Of a stretch of DNA of 64,000 bases, positions 8,546 to 17,902 are shown in pieces. The notes below the pieces were generated by a model that was not told the origin of the DNA, made no database searches, and was given only the letters and a program-made list of their open reading frames with translations. Numbering within the stretch: position 1 is the first letter of the stretch; every line of letters starts with the position of its first letter. Source of the DNA: an uncultured Flavobacteriaceae bacterium (lineage in GTDB: Bacteria > Bacteroidota > Bacteroidia > Flavobacteriales > Flavobacteriaceae); NCBI GenBank assembly GCA_947497245.1, contig CANMFO010000001.1:186001-250000 (forward strand), read 5' to 3'. Both the position numbers and the translations under genes were made by a program.

Positions 8546-9832
8546 TCAGTCTCTTCTCCTTGGTCTGTTGCGGTTGCCCCTGTTCCCGTTCCTTCCGCCT
8601 CTATACTTTGACCCTCCAGATCGTGCTTGATTTCTTGAAGGACGGTTGTTTTGGGAGTCGGGCTTGCCCAGGTTTTCAGAAGAAATATCGGAATCCTCGT
8701 CGACAAATTGATGTTCGGGCATTCGGGGTACCTGCTGTTTGATCAATTTTTCGACATCCCTTAGATAGGGGCGCTCCTCCTTGTCGCAAAAAGACAGTGC
8801 TATTCCACTTGCGTTTGCCCTTCCGGTGCGCCCAATTCGGTGTACATAGGTTTCGGAAACATTCGGAAGGTCATAGTTGATGACCAAGGAAAGTTCTTCT
8901 ACATCGATTCCACGGGCCGCAATGTCGGTGGCGATCAGCACTTTTAACTTTCCATCCTTGAAATCCCCCAGTGCTTTTTGTCTGGCCGTCTGCGATTTGT
9001 TTCCATGGATGGCGGCCGACCGTATTCCAGCCTGCGCCAATTTCTTTACAATTTTGTTGGCACCGTGCTTGGTACGTGAAAATACAAGAACGGAATCTTC
9101 AGACCGTTCCTGCAACAGATGTACCAATAATTTCGGCTTGTTCTTTTTACTTATAAAATAAACCCCCTGCTCTACTTTCTCAGCGGTAGCCTGCTCCGGT
9201 TTGATGGTGACCCGTTCAAAATCACCCAATATTTTTCTGGAGAGGTCCACAATATCCCTTGGCATGGTGGCCGAAAAGAAAAGGGATTGCCGTTTGGCGG
9301 GGAGTTTGGCGATGATTTTTTTGATATCGTGGATAAAGCCCATGTCCAACATCTGGTCTGCCTCGTCCAACACGGCAAATTCCAAATCCCGGAAAGAGAT
9401 ATACCCTTGGTTCATAAGGTCGAGCAAGCGCCCCGGTGTAGCTACTAAAATGTCCACCCCGTTTTGCAGCACCTTAACTTGTTTGCCTTGTTTCACACCC
9501 CCAAAAATCACGGTATTTCGTAATCCGGTGAATTTTCCATAAGCGGTGAAGCTTTCCCCGATCTGTATGGCCAATTCCCGGGTAGGGGTTACGATCAGTG
9601 CTTTTATGCAGCGCTTTCCCTGTTGTCCGTTTTTACCTCGGTACAGATGGTGTAGGATGGGAATACCGAAAGCCGCTGTTTTTCCGGTTCCGGTCTGCGC
9701 TACTCCCAAAAGATCTTTTCCCCGAAGTAAAATTGGGATGGCCTGCTCCTGGATTGGAGTAGGGTTGGTATAGCCTTCCCCCTCGACTGCCCGCAATATG
9801 GGCTCTGCAATATTTAGGTCTCTGAATGTCAT
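8546..9832 (-). CDS. DEAD-box ATP-dependent RNA helicase, RhlE-like
   Basis: A 428-residue helicase. Visible motifs in order: Q motif (TPIQEQAIP, residues 25-33), motif I AQTGTGKT (45-52), Ia PTRELA, motif II DEAD (within VLDEADQML), motif III SAT, and in the second RecA domain HRIGRTGRA (motif VI). The C-terminus is a short basic tail rich in Arg, Gly and Asn, as in RhlE-type proteins that unwind short RNA duplexes in ribosome assembly or RNA decay. It is cytoplasmic and monocistronic. Bacteroidota often carry several paralogues, so I do not assign a symbol. Confidence 0.93.
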   Translation of the reverse strand: MTFRDLNIAEPILRAVEGEGYTNPTPIQEQAIPILLRGKDLLGVAQTGTGKTAAFGIPILHHLYRGKNGQQGKRCIKALIVTPTRELAIQIGESFTAYGKFTGLRNTVIFGGVKQGKQVKVLQNGVDILVATPGRLLDLMNQGYISFRDLEFAVLDEADQMLDMGFIHDIKKIIAKLPAKRQSLFFSATMPRDIVDLSRKILGDFERVTIKPEQATAEKVEQGVYFISKKNKPKLLVHLLQERSEDSVLVFSRTKHGANKIVKKLAQAGIRSAAIHGNKSQTARQKALGDFKDGKLKVLIATDIAARGIDVEELSLVINYDLPNVSETYVHRIGRTGRANASGIALSFCDKEERPYLRDVEKLIKQQVPRMPEHQFVDEDSDISSENLGKPDSQNNRPSRNQARSGGSKYRGGRNGNRGNRNRPRRRD

Positions 9833-9897
9833 CTATTTCAAATAAGTCGCGAAGATAGGACTAATGTTCGGATATGCATGCTTTTGGTCTTCCATGC

Positions 9898-11448
9898 CTA
9901 CAAACCCTTTGTTGCTGCCTCGGCACAACGTTCGCCATCCATGGCCGCTGAAACGATGCCGCCTGCATAGCCGCCACCTTCCCCGCAGGGAAACAATCCT
10001 TCGATCTCGGGATGCTCCAAATTCCCTTTTCTGGGTATGGTTACCGGCGATGAAGTCCTTGATTCGACTCCAACAACATTGGCTTCGGAAGTATAATAGC
10101 CCTGCATTTTCTTTCCGAACTCTGCAAAACCACTGCGCAACCTGCTTCCGATCATTTTGGGCAAAAGGGAATGTAGGGGAGCGGAATTCAATCCGGGCCG
10201 ATAGGAGGTCGGATTAAGGTCTTTGGACAATCTGCCCTCGACGAAATCGGTCAATCGTTGCGCGGGGGCCGACTGCCGACGACCACCCGAAGTAAAGGCC
10301 AGGCGCTCCAGGGCTTTTTGGTACTCCAGCCCTTTTAAGGCACCAAAATGATCATACCTGGACAGGTCTTCCTCCACATTGATTTCCACTACGATTCCGG
10401 AATTGGCATATGGGTTATTGCGTTTCGAGGGCGACATGCCGTTGACGACCACTTCCCCGGGTGCCGTGGCCGCGGGAACAATGAATCCACCAGGACACAT
10501 GCAAAAAGAGTATACGCCGCGATGTTTCACCTGCTGCACCAAATTATAGGCTGCAGCGGGAAGCACCTCGTTTCGCGGCCCGGAACAATGGTATTGAATG
10601 GAATCGATGATATGCTGGGGGTGCTCTACCCGAACCCCCATGGCAAAGGATTTCGCTTTCAAAGCAATTTTTTTCTTTTCCAACAGATAAAAGATATCCC
10701 GCGCGGAATGACCCGTTGCCAGGATTACCCGGTTCACTTTCATTTCCTTGGAATCCTGTAAAATTATGGCCTTCAGCCGATTGTCATGCACTATTAAATC
10801 GGTCACTTTAGTGGTGAAATGAACTTCTCCGCCATACTTTATTATGGTCTCGCGGATATTTTGGACGATTTTGGGCAATTTGTTGGTACCGATATGGGGA
10901 TGGGCGTCGACCAAGATCTGTTTCGCGGCGCCATGGTATACCAGACTTTCAAAGATCTTTCTGACATCCCCTCTCTTCAAACTTCTTGTATAAAGTTTTC
11001 CGTCGGAATAGGTGCCTGCCCCACCTTCCCCAAAACAATAGTTGCTGTCGTCGTTGACCATGTGGTCCCTATTGATGGCCTTCAGATCTCGGCGACGTTC
11101 CTGCACGGTTTTTCCCCGTTCGAGCACAATAGGTTTATACCCAAGCTCCAGACAGCGCAATGCGGCCCACATTCCCGCAGGCCCAAAGCCGATGATATGG
11201 ATGGGTTTCGCTTTGGAAACATCTTTATAGTTAAAGGAAAGTGTTTCCCCGGGCATGGCCTCCCCAATGAATACGGCCAGTTTATAGTTGAAGACAACCG
11301 CTGGCTTCCGTGCATCAACTGATTTGCGAAGTACTTTTAGGGCAAATTCGTGTTCGGAAAGCGACAAATACTTGGCAGTCCTTTTTTTTAGGCTCCCCTC
11401 TTGGGCTTCCTCCTCAAGGGACAATCGCAATTGGAGGTTCTTGATCAT
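9898..11448 (-). CDS. FAD-dependent oxidoreductase (COG2509-type)
   Basis: A 516-residue flavoprotein of the uncharacterised COG2509 group. An N-terminal domain of about 80 residues precedes the FAD-binding Rossmann motif (GFGPAG, residues 87-92, with Glu110 at the end of the second strand). Further family blocks include GEGGAGTYSDGKLYTR, LATGHSARD and the C-terminal GEGGGYAGGI, which contacts FAD. No signal peptide, so cytoplasmic. It is divergent from the ThuA fusion gene at 11520, with only 71 bases between the two starts. The reaction is not known for this family. Confidence 0.88.
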   Translation of the reverse strand: MIKNLQLRLSLEEEAQEGSLKKRTAKYLSLSEHEFALKVLRKSVDARKPAVVFNYKLAVFIGEAMPGETLSFNYKDVSKAKPIHIIGFGPAGMWAALRCLELGYKPIVLERGKTVQERRRDLKAINRDHMVNDDSNYCFGEGGAGTYSDGKLYTRSLKRGDVRKIFESLVYHGAAKQILVDAHPHIGTNKLPKIVQNIRETIIKYGGEVHFTTKVTDLIVHDNRLKAIILQDSKEMKVNRVILATGHSARDIFYLLEKKKIALKAKSFAMGVRVEHPQHIIDSIQYHCSGPRNEVLPAAAYNLVQQVKHRGVYSFCMCPGGFIVPAATAPGEVVVNGMSPSKRNNPYANSGIVVEINVEEDLSRYDHFGALKGLEYQKALERLAFTSGGRRQSAPAQRLTDFVEGRLSKDLNPTSYRPGLNSAPLHSLLPKMIGSRLRSGFAEFGKKMQGYYTSEANVVGVESRTSSPVTIPRKGNLEHPEIEGLFPCGEGGGYAGGIVSAAMDGERCAEAATKGL

Positions 11449-11449
11449 G

Positions 11450-11463
11450 GGGTAAAATTACCC
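11450..11463. promoter_or_regulatory. Inverted repeat in the 71-bp divergent promoter region
   Basis: GGGTAA-AA-TTACCC forms a perfect 6-bp inverted repeat, starting one base upstream of the ATG of the FAD protein, in the short region shared with the ThuA fusion gene. It could be an operator or just chance; no regulator gene lies next to it. Confidence 0.2.
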
Positions 11464-11519
11464 AATTAAAACGATTAGGTATTATTTCATTAAATTGGCG
11501 GGAATAACAACCGACCACT

Positions 11520-14500
11520 ATGAAATTTTTCCCCATTGGATTTTTAAGCATGTTGACCACATCTGTCCTGTTGATGGCCTGCAGGTCAGAGCCCAAGCGA
11601 CAAGAGGGGGACAAGGTTCCCCGAAGAATTGAAATCCTTTTCCTTGGCCATGCGCAGGAACATCACAATTCCCGGGCCTATATGCCCTTATTGGCCTCGA
11701 GCCTTACCCGGGAGGGAATCAATATTACCTATACCGAAACGGTGGATGACCTTAATCCGAAGACCCTGTCGCTGTACGACGGTTTGATCGTCTATGCCAA
11801 CCATGAGAGCATCCGCCCCGCCCAGGAAAGGGCCTTGTTGGATTTTGTTGCGGAGGGGAAGGCCTTCCTGCCTATACATTCTGCAAGTTTTTGTTTTAAG
11901 AACTCCCCTGCATACATCGATTTGGTCGGCGCCCAGTTCATGGATCATGGGACAGCTGATTTCAAGGCGACCATCATAGACAAAGAACATTCCGCGATGC
12001 TTGGTTTGGAAGAGTTTGTCAGCTGGGATGAAACCTATGTCCATGATAAAATCGCATCCGATATAACCGTATTGATGGAACGGGTAGAGGGCGATCATCG
12101 GGAGCCCTGGACCTGGGTAAAGGAATATGGCAAGGGAAAGGTATTTTATACGGCCTATGGTCATGATGAAAGAACATGGAGCAATCCCGGGTTCCTAAAA
12201 CTGGTAAAGCAGGGGATTCTTTGGGCGGTGGACGCCCCGGTTAAGAAAGGTTGGGAAGGGTTCACAAAGGACATACCCGTCCTCACCTACGAAGAACGGG
12301 CCAATATTCCCAATTACGAAAAGCGGGATCCGGCGCCGAAATATCAATTGCCCTTGTCCCCATCGGCATCGAAGAAACTGATTCAAGTACCCGCGGGGTT
12401 TGATCTGGAGTTGTTCGCATCGGAACCGGAGATCATTAACCCGATAGCGATGAACTGGGACGAAAAAGGCCGGTTATGGGTGATTGAGACCGTTGATTAC
12501 CCAAACAAGGTACGTGAAGACAAGGACGGCGGGGATGACCGCATCAAAATATTGGAGGATACCGATGGAGATGGAAAGGCGGACAAGGTCACCGTGTTTG
12601 CCGATGCGTTGAACCTCCCTACCAGTTTTACCTTTTCAAAGGGAGGAATTATTGTATCCCAAGCGCCCCATTTTCTGTTTTTGAAGGATACCAATGGTGA
12701 CGATAGGGCCGATGTGAAAGAGGTCATTATCGACGGGTGGGGCACTTTTGATACCCATGCGGGTCCATCAAATCTTCAAAACGGTATCGACAACCGCGTT
12801 TACGGTGTTTTGGGCTACTCAGGATTTAAAGGGAACATTTTTGGACAGGAGCAAGAATTTAGACAGGGCGTGTATCGGTTTGACCACCATTTGGAAGAGT
12901 TCGAGTTTTTGACCAATACCAGCAACAATACCTGGGGATTGGGGATAACGGAAGACAATTCGATTTTTGCCTCTACCGCAAACAACACCCACAGTGTCTT
13001 TATGGGCATCCCCAATAAAAACTTCACCGATGTGGAAGGTATTACGGTCCAGGGGAGCAGGAAAATCGACGGACATTATGCCATGCGGCCCATAACCCAA
13101 AACATACGCCAAGTAGATGTTTTCGGCGGATTTACAGCTGCTGCAGGACACCACTTCTACACGGCCCGCGAGTTTCCTTCCCATTTTTGGAACAAGACCG
13201 CCTTTGTCTGCGAACCCACGGGCGGGCTGGTGCATATCGCCACGATTCAAAAGGAGGGAGCGGGCTATAGGGAGTTGGACGGGGGAAACCTATTGGCGGG
13301 CTCCGACGAATGGGTCTCTCCGGTCGAGGCCAAAGTAGGCCCGGATGGTGCCGTATGGGTGGCCGATTGGTACAATTTCATTGTGCAGCACAATCCGACG
13401 CCCCGGGCGGACAGGGGAGGATATGATGCTGAAAACGGGGCAGGAAATGCCTATATCAACCCCTTACGCGACAAATCAAGGGGCCGTATTTGGAGGGTGG
13501 TGCCGAAAGAGGCGAAGGAACAAAGTCTCCCGGTCCTGGACAAGGACGATCCCTCAGGATGGGTCCAAGTCCTTTCCCACGATAACATGTTCTGGCGTTT
13601 GACCGCGCAGCGTTTACTGGTTGAAAGCGGAAACACGGGTTTTTTACCCGAACTGTACACTCTGGCGAACGATTCAAGGGTCGATGAATCGGGTCTAAAC
13701 CCCGGAGCATTGCATGCCTTGTGGACATTGCATGGTTTGGGTGTTGTAGAATCCAGCAGCGAGGCCGCGGCAGTGGTCCGGGGAGCCTTGTTCCATCCGG
13801 CCGCTGCGGTCCGGAAGGCAGCCATCCAAATACTTCCACAGGACGAAACGACCGACGGGGCACTGTTGTTGTCCCGGGCCCTGGACGACAAAGACCCGGG
13901 AGTGCAATTGGCGGCCTTGCTCTATTTTTCGGATCGACAAGCTTCCAAAGGTGTTGGGGAGATGCTCTATGGGCTCAGTAAGGAGCGGAAAGTACAAAAT
14001 GACGGTTGGTTGGCACAAGCGGTTTACCTTGCGGCCGCTCGGCACGTCGGGGGATTTATTGGGGCATTTTTACAGGACAACCCCGGCTTCAAGCTGCCCA
14101 TGGAGGGGACAACGGTCGGGGAAAGTTCAATGCTGGAAGGCAGCAGCCTGGCCGAAACCTTTATAAAGACCTATATTTCGAAGATAGGGGAATCGGATGT
14201 TGCCCATGGGGAGAGGTCGGGCGAAGCTATCACGATCAGCATAGGGACCATCCAAAATGAAATGAAGTATGATATGACCGAGTTCGTGGTGGAGGCCGGA
14301 AAACCGGTAGAGCTCATTTTCGAGAACACCGATTTTATGCAGCACAATTTAGTCATTGTCCAACCCGGGGCGAAGGAAAAAGTGGGGACCGCGGCCGACC
14401 TACTGGCGACCGATCCTACTGGGGCCGATAGAGACTACGTTCCAGAAATGTCCGAAATACTAGCTGCAACCGCGATCGTCGACCCAGAGGAAAAAGTGGT

Positions 14501-14615
14501 CCTGCGATTTACGGCCCCGGACAGGCCGGGCAACTATCCCTTTATTTGTACGTTTCCAGGACATTGGCGTATCATGCAAGGTACGATGAAGGTGGTCGCC
14601 CCCAAATCTATTTAA
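11520..14615 (+). CDS. ThuA / PVC-type propeller / HEAT / cupredoxin fusion lipoprotein
   Basis: A 1031-residue lipoprotein (lipobox LLMAC, Cys21). Domains seen: a ThuA-like flavodoxin-fold domain (about 35-245, opening ILFLGHAQEHHNS); a membrane-bound-dehydrogenase beta-propeller as in PVC-type proteins (about 285-660, with DGDGKAD and WVADWYNF); helical HEAT-like repeats (about 690-860); and a C-terminal blue-copper domain (about 905-1031). The copper ligands keep azurin spacing: His942, Cys1010, His1015 and Met1019. No CXXCH haem motif is present, although relatives often end in cytochrome c. I infer periplasmic oxidation of a sugar-like substrate with electrons leaving through copper. The epimerase gene starts 23 bases downstream. 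Confidence 0.88.
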   Translation: MKFFPIGFLSMLTTSVLLMACRSEPKRQEGDKVPRRIEILFLGHAQEHHNSRAYMPLLASSLTREGINITYTETVDDLNPKTLSLYDGLIVYANHESIRPAQERALLDFVAEGKAFLPIHSASFCFKNSPAYIDLVGAQFMDHGTADFKATIIDKEHSAMLGLEEFVSWDETYVHDKIASDITVLMERVEGDHREPWTWVKEYGKGKVFYTAYGHDERTWSNPGFLKLVKQGILWAVDAPVKKGWEGFTKDIPVLTYEERANIPNYEKRDPAPKYQLPLSPSASKKLIQVPAGFDLELFASEPEIINPIAMNWDEKGRLWVIETVDYPNKVREDKDGGDDRIKILEDTDGDGKADKVTVFADALNLPTSFTFSKGGIIVSQAPHFLFLKDTNGDDRADVKEVIIDGWGTFDTHAGPSNLQNGIDNRVYGVLGYSGFKGNIFGQEQEFRQGVYRFDHHLEEFEFLTNTSNNTWGLGITEDNSIFASTANNTHSVFMGIPNKNFTDVEGITVQGSRKIDGHYAMRPITQNIRQVDVFGGFTAAAGHHFYTAREFPSHFWNKTAFVCEPTGGLVHIATIQKEGAGYRELDGGNLLAGSDEWVSPVEAKVGPDGAVWVADWYNFIVQHNPTPRADRGGYDAENGAGNAYINPLRDKSRGRIWRVVPKEAKEQSLPVLDKDDPSGWVQVLSHDNMFWRLTAQRLLVESGNTGFLPELYTLANDSRVDESGLNPGALHALWTLHGLGVVESSSEAAAVVRGALFHPAAAVRKAAIQILPQDETTDGALLLSRALDDKDPGVQLAALLYFSDRQASKGVGEMLYGLSKERKVQNDGWLAQAVYLAAARHVGGFIGAFLQDNPGFKLPMEGTTVGESSMLEGSSLAETFIKTYISKIGESDVAHGERSGEAITISIGTIQNEMKYDMTEFVVEAGKPVELIFENTDFMQHNLVIVQPGAKEKVGTAADLLATDPTGADRDYVPEMSEILAATAIVDPEEKVVLRFTAPDRPGNYPFICTFPGHWRIMQGTMKVVAPKSI

Positions 14616-14638
14616 CAACGCTTAAAAGAACTCGGAAA

Positions 14639-15499
14639 ATGTCATGCAAAATACAATTTGGAGTCAGTACTTGGCTCTGGCAGTCCCCTTTTGGTACGGA
14701 ATCCATCTCCCTGTTTCCGAAAATTAAGGACATGGGATTCGATGTGGTTGAGATTCCGGTAGAAGATCCGGATCGTATTGACGGAAAGTCGGTAAGGCGA
14801 GCCTTGGACGACAACGGTTTAAAGGGCCTGGTGTGCGGGGTGTTCGGACCGACAAAGGACTTGACCCATGAGGAGCCCCGGGTACATGAGCACTGTTTTC
14901 ATTATCTCGAAAAATGCTTTGAACTTTGTCGGCTATGGGATGTGAACTTTGTGGCCGGCCCCATGTATGCTGCCGCGGGCAAGGCGCGGATGGTATCGGA
15001 CGAGCAACGAAAGATCGAATGGGACAGGGCGGTGACGAACCTACGGAAGGTTTGTCGGATGGCGCAAAACAGCGGATGTGATGTTGCCTTGGAGCCGCTG
15101 AACCGATTTGAATCCGATTTGGTGAATACTGCGGAAGATGTGATGCGCCTTATCGGCGATATCAACCATCCCAGCGCCAAGGTTTTACTGGACGGCTTTC
15201 ATATGACCATCGAGGAAAAGAGCCTTAGGGAAGCCTTACATCGGGTAGGGGACCGCCTCCTTCATGTTCAGGTATCCGAAAACGACAGGGGCATCCCGGG
15301 CACCGGACTCACCCCTTGGGGCGAATTTAAGACGGGCCTTGAAGAAATAGGGTATGAGGGCGCAATGGTGATAGAGAGCTTTACCCCCGAAATCAAGGAA
15401 TTGGCCGGGGCCGTCTGCATTTGGAAAAATTTAGCGGAAAACCAAGACCACTTTGCCTCCGAAGGGCTCCAATTTCTGAAAAAGACCTTCCCGCTCTAG
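14639..15499 (+). CDS. Ketose 3-epimerase-like protein (D-tagatose/D-psicose epimerase family)
   Basis: I start at the ATG at 14639, giving 286 residues (MSCKIQFGVSTW); the frame is open to 14546 but that part overlaps the upstream gene. The TIM-barrel keeps the metal site of D-psicose 3-epimerases at equivalent positions: Glu152 (LEPLNRFE), Asp185 (LLDGFH), His209 (LLHVQ) and Glu246 (VIESF). These enzymes move a proton at C3 of a ketose through a Mn2+-bound enediolate. No signal peptide, so cytoplasmic. The tight link to the ThuA fusion suggests both act on the same oxidised sugar. Inositol or keto-glycoside isomerases of this fold remain alternatives. Confidence 0.85.
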   Translation: MSCKIQFGVSTWLWQSPFGTESISLFPKIKDMGFDVVEIPVEDPDRIDGKSVRRALDDNGLKGLVCGVFGPTKDLTHEEPRVHEHCFHYLEKCFELCRLWDVNFVAGPMYAAAGKARMVSDEQRKIEWDRAVTNLRKVCRMAQNSGCDVALEPLNRFESDLVNTAEDVMRLIGDINHPSAKVLLDGFHMTIEEKSLREALHRVGDRLLHVQVSENDRGIPGTGLTPWGEFKTGLEEIGYEGAMVIESFTPEIKELAGAVCIWKNLAENQDHFASEGLQFLKKTFPL

Positions 15500-15514
15500 C
15501 GCATAGCCAAGAAA

Positions 15515-16681
15515 CTATTCCAATCGGTTGTATTTTTTCAAAACGGAAATCAACAGGTCATGGGGTAGGGCATAGGCGGTATTCCCATTGATGCCCTCCA
15601 AGGTTTCCGCGGCGACCATCGCATTGATGATGGCCTCCCCGACCCCTTGAACCGTGGCCTCGAACAACGGGCTTATCCGATCGTTGGCAAGGGTCTCCAC
15701 CATGGTGTTGCCATCCCTGCTGAAAGCTTCTTTATTGGCCGTGGAAAAGGCAATAAAAATATCCCCCGACCCATTGCTTCCACGCCCTCCGACCATACCT
15801 ATCCCCAAAGGAACCCGTTGTGCAATGCGTTTCAGTTGATGGGGGAGCAGTGGTGCATCCGTCGCGACTACCACAATGATCGATCCATCCCCTTCCTGCC
15901 GCCTGGATTTGGGCAATTCCTTTATTTTATAGTTCAACGTATCCTTTAATTCCCTGCCTACAGGGACCCCGGCCACGGTGAAATTCCTTTTGCTTCCAAA
16001 ATTGGATTGTACCAACACTCCCACAGTGTAGGTTGAATCTTTGATGTGGACCAGTCGTGAGGCCGTCCCGATTCCACCCTTGAATCCCAGACAGACCATT
16101 CCGGTACCACCACCCACATTTCCCTCCTCTACTTTTCCACCGGTTGCGTTGGAAATGGCCTCATATACATGCTTTTCCTTGACATGAAATCCGTAGATAT
16201 CATTGAAATACCCATCATAAGTTTCGCCGACCACCGGATAGGTGTACCAAACCTCTCCGTCCTCATACCAACCGTGGTCTACATACCATTTCAGAACAGC
16301 GTCCCGAACCAAACCAACACTGTTGGTATTGGTAATCATGATCGGAGTCTCCAAAAATCCCGATTCCGTGACCCAAGTGGTGCCCGTCATTTCCCCGTTG
16401 CCGTTCAGACTATACCAGTTCGCATAGACCGGACTAAATTTTTTGCCCCTGGGAAAAATGGCCGTTACGCCGGTACGTACCGGTCCCTTTCCAATGATGT
16501 GCTCCCCCTTTCCTGAAATGATGGTACTATGGCCCACTTGGACCCCCTGTACATCAGTGATGGCATTCCATTTTCCAGGGCTGCCATCAAAAGGAACGCC
16601 CAAATCCCTGGCCCTGGGCTTTTGTCCATAAAGGACGGAGCTTAAGGTCAGGAGGATCGCAAGGGTCGCAAGTCTGTTCAT
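15515..16681 (-). CDS. P1 family peptidase (DmpA/BapA-type aminopeptidase)
   Basis: A 388-residue N-terminal-nucleophile hydrolase with a signal peptide (residues 1-20). Family S58 enzymes are made as one chain and cut themselves between a Gly and a Ser; the new N-terminal Ser is the nucleophile. Here that site is Gly266-Ser267 in DGSIIVVVATDAPL. The GNVGGGTGM block and the GVLVQSNFG strand also match. The family releases N-terminal residues, including beta- or D-amino acids, from small peptides. Presumably periplasmic. It is convergent with the epimerase gene, 15 bases apart, and its promoter must lie in the gap to its right. Confidence 0.9.
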   Translation of the reverse strand: MNRLATLAILLTLSSVLYGQKPRARDLGVPFDGSPGKWNAITDVQGVQVGHSTIISGKGEHIIGKGPVRTGVTAIFPRGKKFSPVYANWYSLNGNGEMTGTTWVTESGFLETPIMITNTNSVGLVRDAVLKWYVDHGWYEDGEVWYTYPVVGETYDGYFNDIYGFHVKEKHVYEAISNATGGKVEEGNVGGGTGMVCLGFKGGIGTASRLVHIKDSTYTVGVLVQSNFGSKRNFTVAGVPVGRELKDTLNYKIKELPKSRRQEGDGSIIVVVATDAPLLPHQLKRIAQRVPLGIGMVGGRGSNGSGDIFIAFSTANKEAFSRDGNTMVETLANDRISPLFEATVQGVGEAIINAMVAAETLEGINGNTAYALPHDLLISVLKKYNRLE

Positions 16682-17079
16682 AATTATTTGGAAAAGGACA
16701 GGCCATGATTGGGCCCTGGTTAAAAAATGTACTTTCCGCTAAGTTAAGGGTAATGGGGCAAACCATTTCGAAAATACGGCCCAAGGTCGGCCGGACTTGA
16801 TAGAATTGCATGCTGGACCGAGCGGTTTGACCCAAGTGCATATAGAGGCATCTGCCCGCCTTATTTTGTTTCCGTTCACCGACCGGTAATCCGGTCCATC
16901 AAATAGTATTCTGCCGTATCAAAAAGGATCGATGGCATGGTTGGTTTCATGTAAATCAAGCTTATACATGAAACAAAAATTATTGGCTATCAACGATTAG
17001 GGAGGTCTACGAAGAACAAAACCCAGAAGATTTCCGGGTTTTGTCCACATTGGCCAGTTGTTTTAGGTCGATGGTTCGC
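16682..17079. other. 398-bp intergenic region
   Basis: No coding frame here looks real. The left part must hold the promoter of the P1 peptidase, but I see no clear match to the Bacteroidota promoter pattern. A small hairpin (GACCGG-TAAT-CCGGTC, 16881-16896) lies in the middle and a terminator-like hairpin lies near the right edge (listed separately). Confidence 0.5.
17016..17044 (-). terminator. Probable Rho-independent terminator after the 17080-17844 gene
   Basis: A perfect 9-bp stem (ACAAAACCC at 17016-17024 with GGGTTTTGT at 17036-17044) and an 11-base loop lie 36 bases past the stop codon. Read on the minus strand, the stem ends in TTTTGTTCTT, a fair U-rich tail. Confidence 0.5.
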
Positions 17080-17844
17080 CTATTGCCGCTGCGCGGCCTT
17101 AACCTCGGGGCTTGCGCCGCTCATGTCCTTTCTAAGCGCCCAGATTTCGGTTCGTTCACCGTCCGTGGTTGCCTGTACATCTTCCAAAAACTTGGAAAAA
17201 CTATCGGCCCCGTGGACTTCCTCAAAATATTGTGGAAACGTATTTTCTTTTCCCAACCAGGAAGAGCTGTCGAAAAACTCTACCCATCCGAAATCCATGC
17301 CATCCATGTTGTTCATTTCATTGGAATAAACCCCATATATTTGGTCGGGCATTTTTTCCTTGTACACCTGGGCAACTTTCTTGATGACCTTATCAATGAA
17401 ATCGCCATTCTTAAAACGCTTGACATCGATCATGAAGACCGAAATTTTGTTTAAGGTGAAGTCCTTGGAAAAATTGGAGTGCTCGGGATGCATTTTCATG
17501 TAATTCACTTCAACATCGGCCAACAGATAGGGGTTTACATTCTTGTTCATATCATCGGCGTGTTCCTTGCTTTTAGGGCGCCCGTCCATGGCGCTCCACG
17601 GCAAGGGCCCCATGGCCAACATATATTTTCCGGCGTTTTTGCCATTGGCAATGGTGTATACCCTGGCGCCATAAGGTCCATCTGCATGGAATTTCTTGTT
17701 ATGGGCCGCCATACCGGCCTCGAACTCGGCAATCTTTTCGGGGTGTGCGGTCAGCATTACATTTTCAAAGATAAGAGCTTCTTGCGCGTTCTGGGCCACC
17801 ATAAAAAGCGGTAGCAGGAACATGATATAAATGACTTTTTTCAT
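17080..17844 (-). CDS. Secreted protein of unknown function, apparently two small alpha/beta repeats
   Basis: I do not recognise a named family. The 254-residue product has a signal peptide (MKKVIYIMFLLPLFMVAQ). The mature part seems to contain the same layout twice: a strand, a long helix and a strand ending in aromatic residues (first about 24-80, with HPEKIAEFEAG; second about 130-200, with VFMIDVKRFKNGDFIDKV). This resembles ferredoxin-like dimeric alpha/beta-barrel domains such as NIPSNAP or antibiotic-biosynthesis monooxygenase folds, but that is inference from pattern. It is rich in Met, Lys and Asp. The gene at 18053 has the same architecture, and both lie downstream of a SnoaL-like gene. 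Confidence 0.6.
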   Translation of the reverse strand: MKKVIYIMFLLPLFMVAQNAQEALIFENVMLTAHPEKIAEFEAGMAAHNKKFHADGPYGARVYTIANGKNAGKYMLAMGPLPWSAMDGRPKSKEHADDMNKNVNPYLLADVEVNYMKMHPEHSNFSKDFTLNKISVFMIDVKRFKNGDFIDKVIKKVAQVYKEKMPDQIYGVYSNEMNNMDGMDFGWVEFFDSSSWLGKENTFPQYFEEVHGADSFSKFLEDVQATTDGERTEIWALRKDMSGASPEVKAAQRQ

Positions 17845-17863
17845 AATGGTTTTCTATTTAGTT

Positions 17864-17881
17864 GTCGGCTTTGTTGCCGAC
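17864..17881 (-). promoter_or_regulatory. Hairpin just upstream of the 17844 start
   Basis: GTCGGC (17864-17869) and GCCGAC (17876-17881) form a perfect 6-bp stem with a 6-base loop, 19 bases upstream of the start codon on the transcribed side. It would lie in the leader RNA and could affect translation, or act as the end of an upstream transcript. Role not demonstrated. Confidence 0.3.
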
Positions 17882-17902
17882 CGGTTTTTATGTTTTAAAA
17901 AA

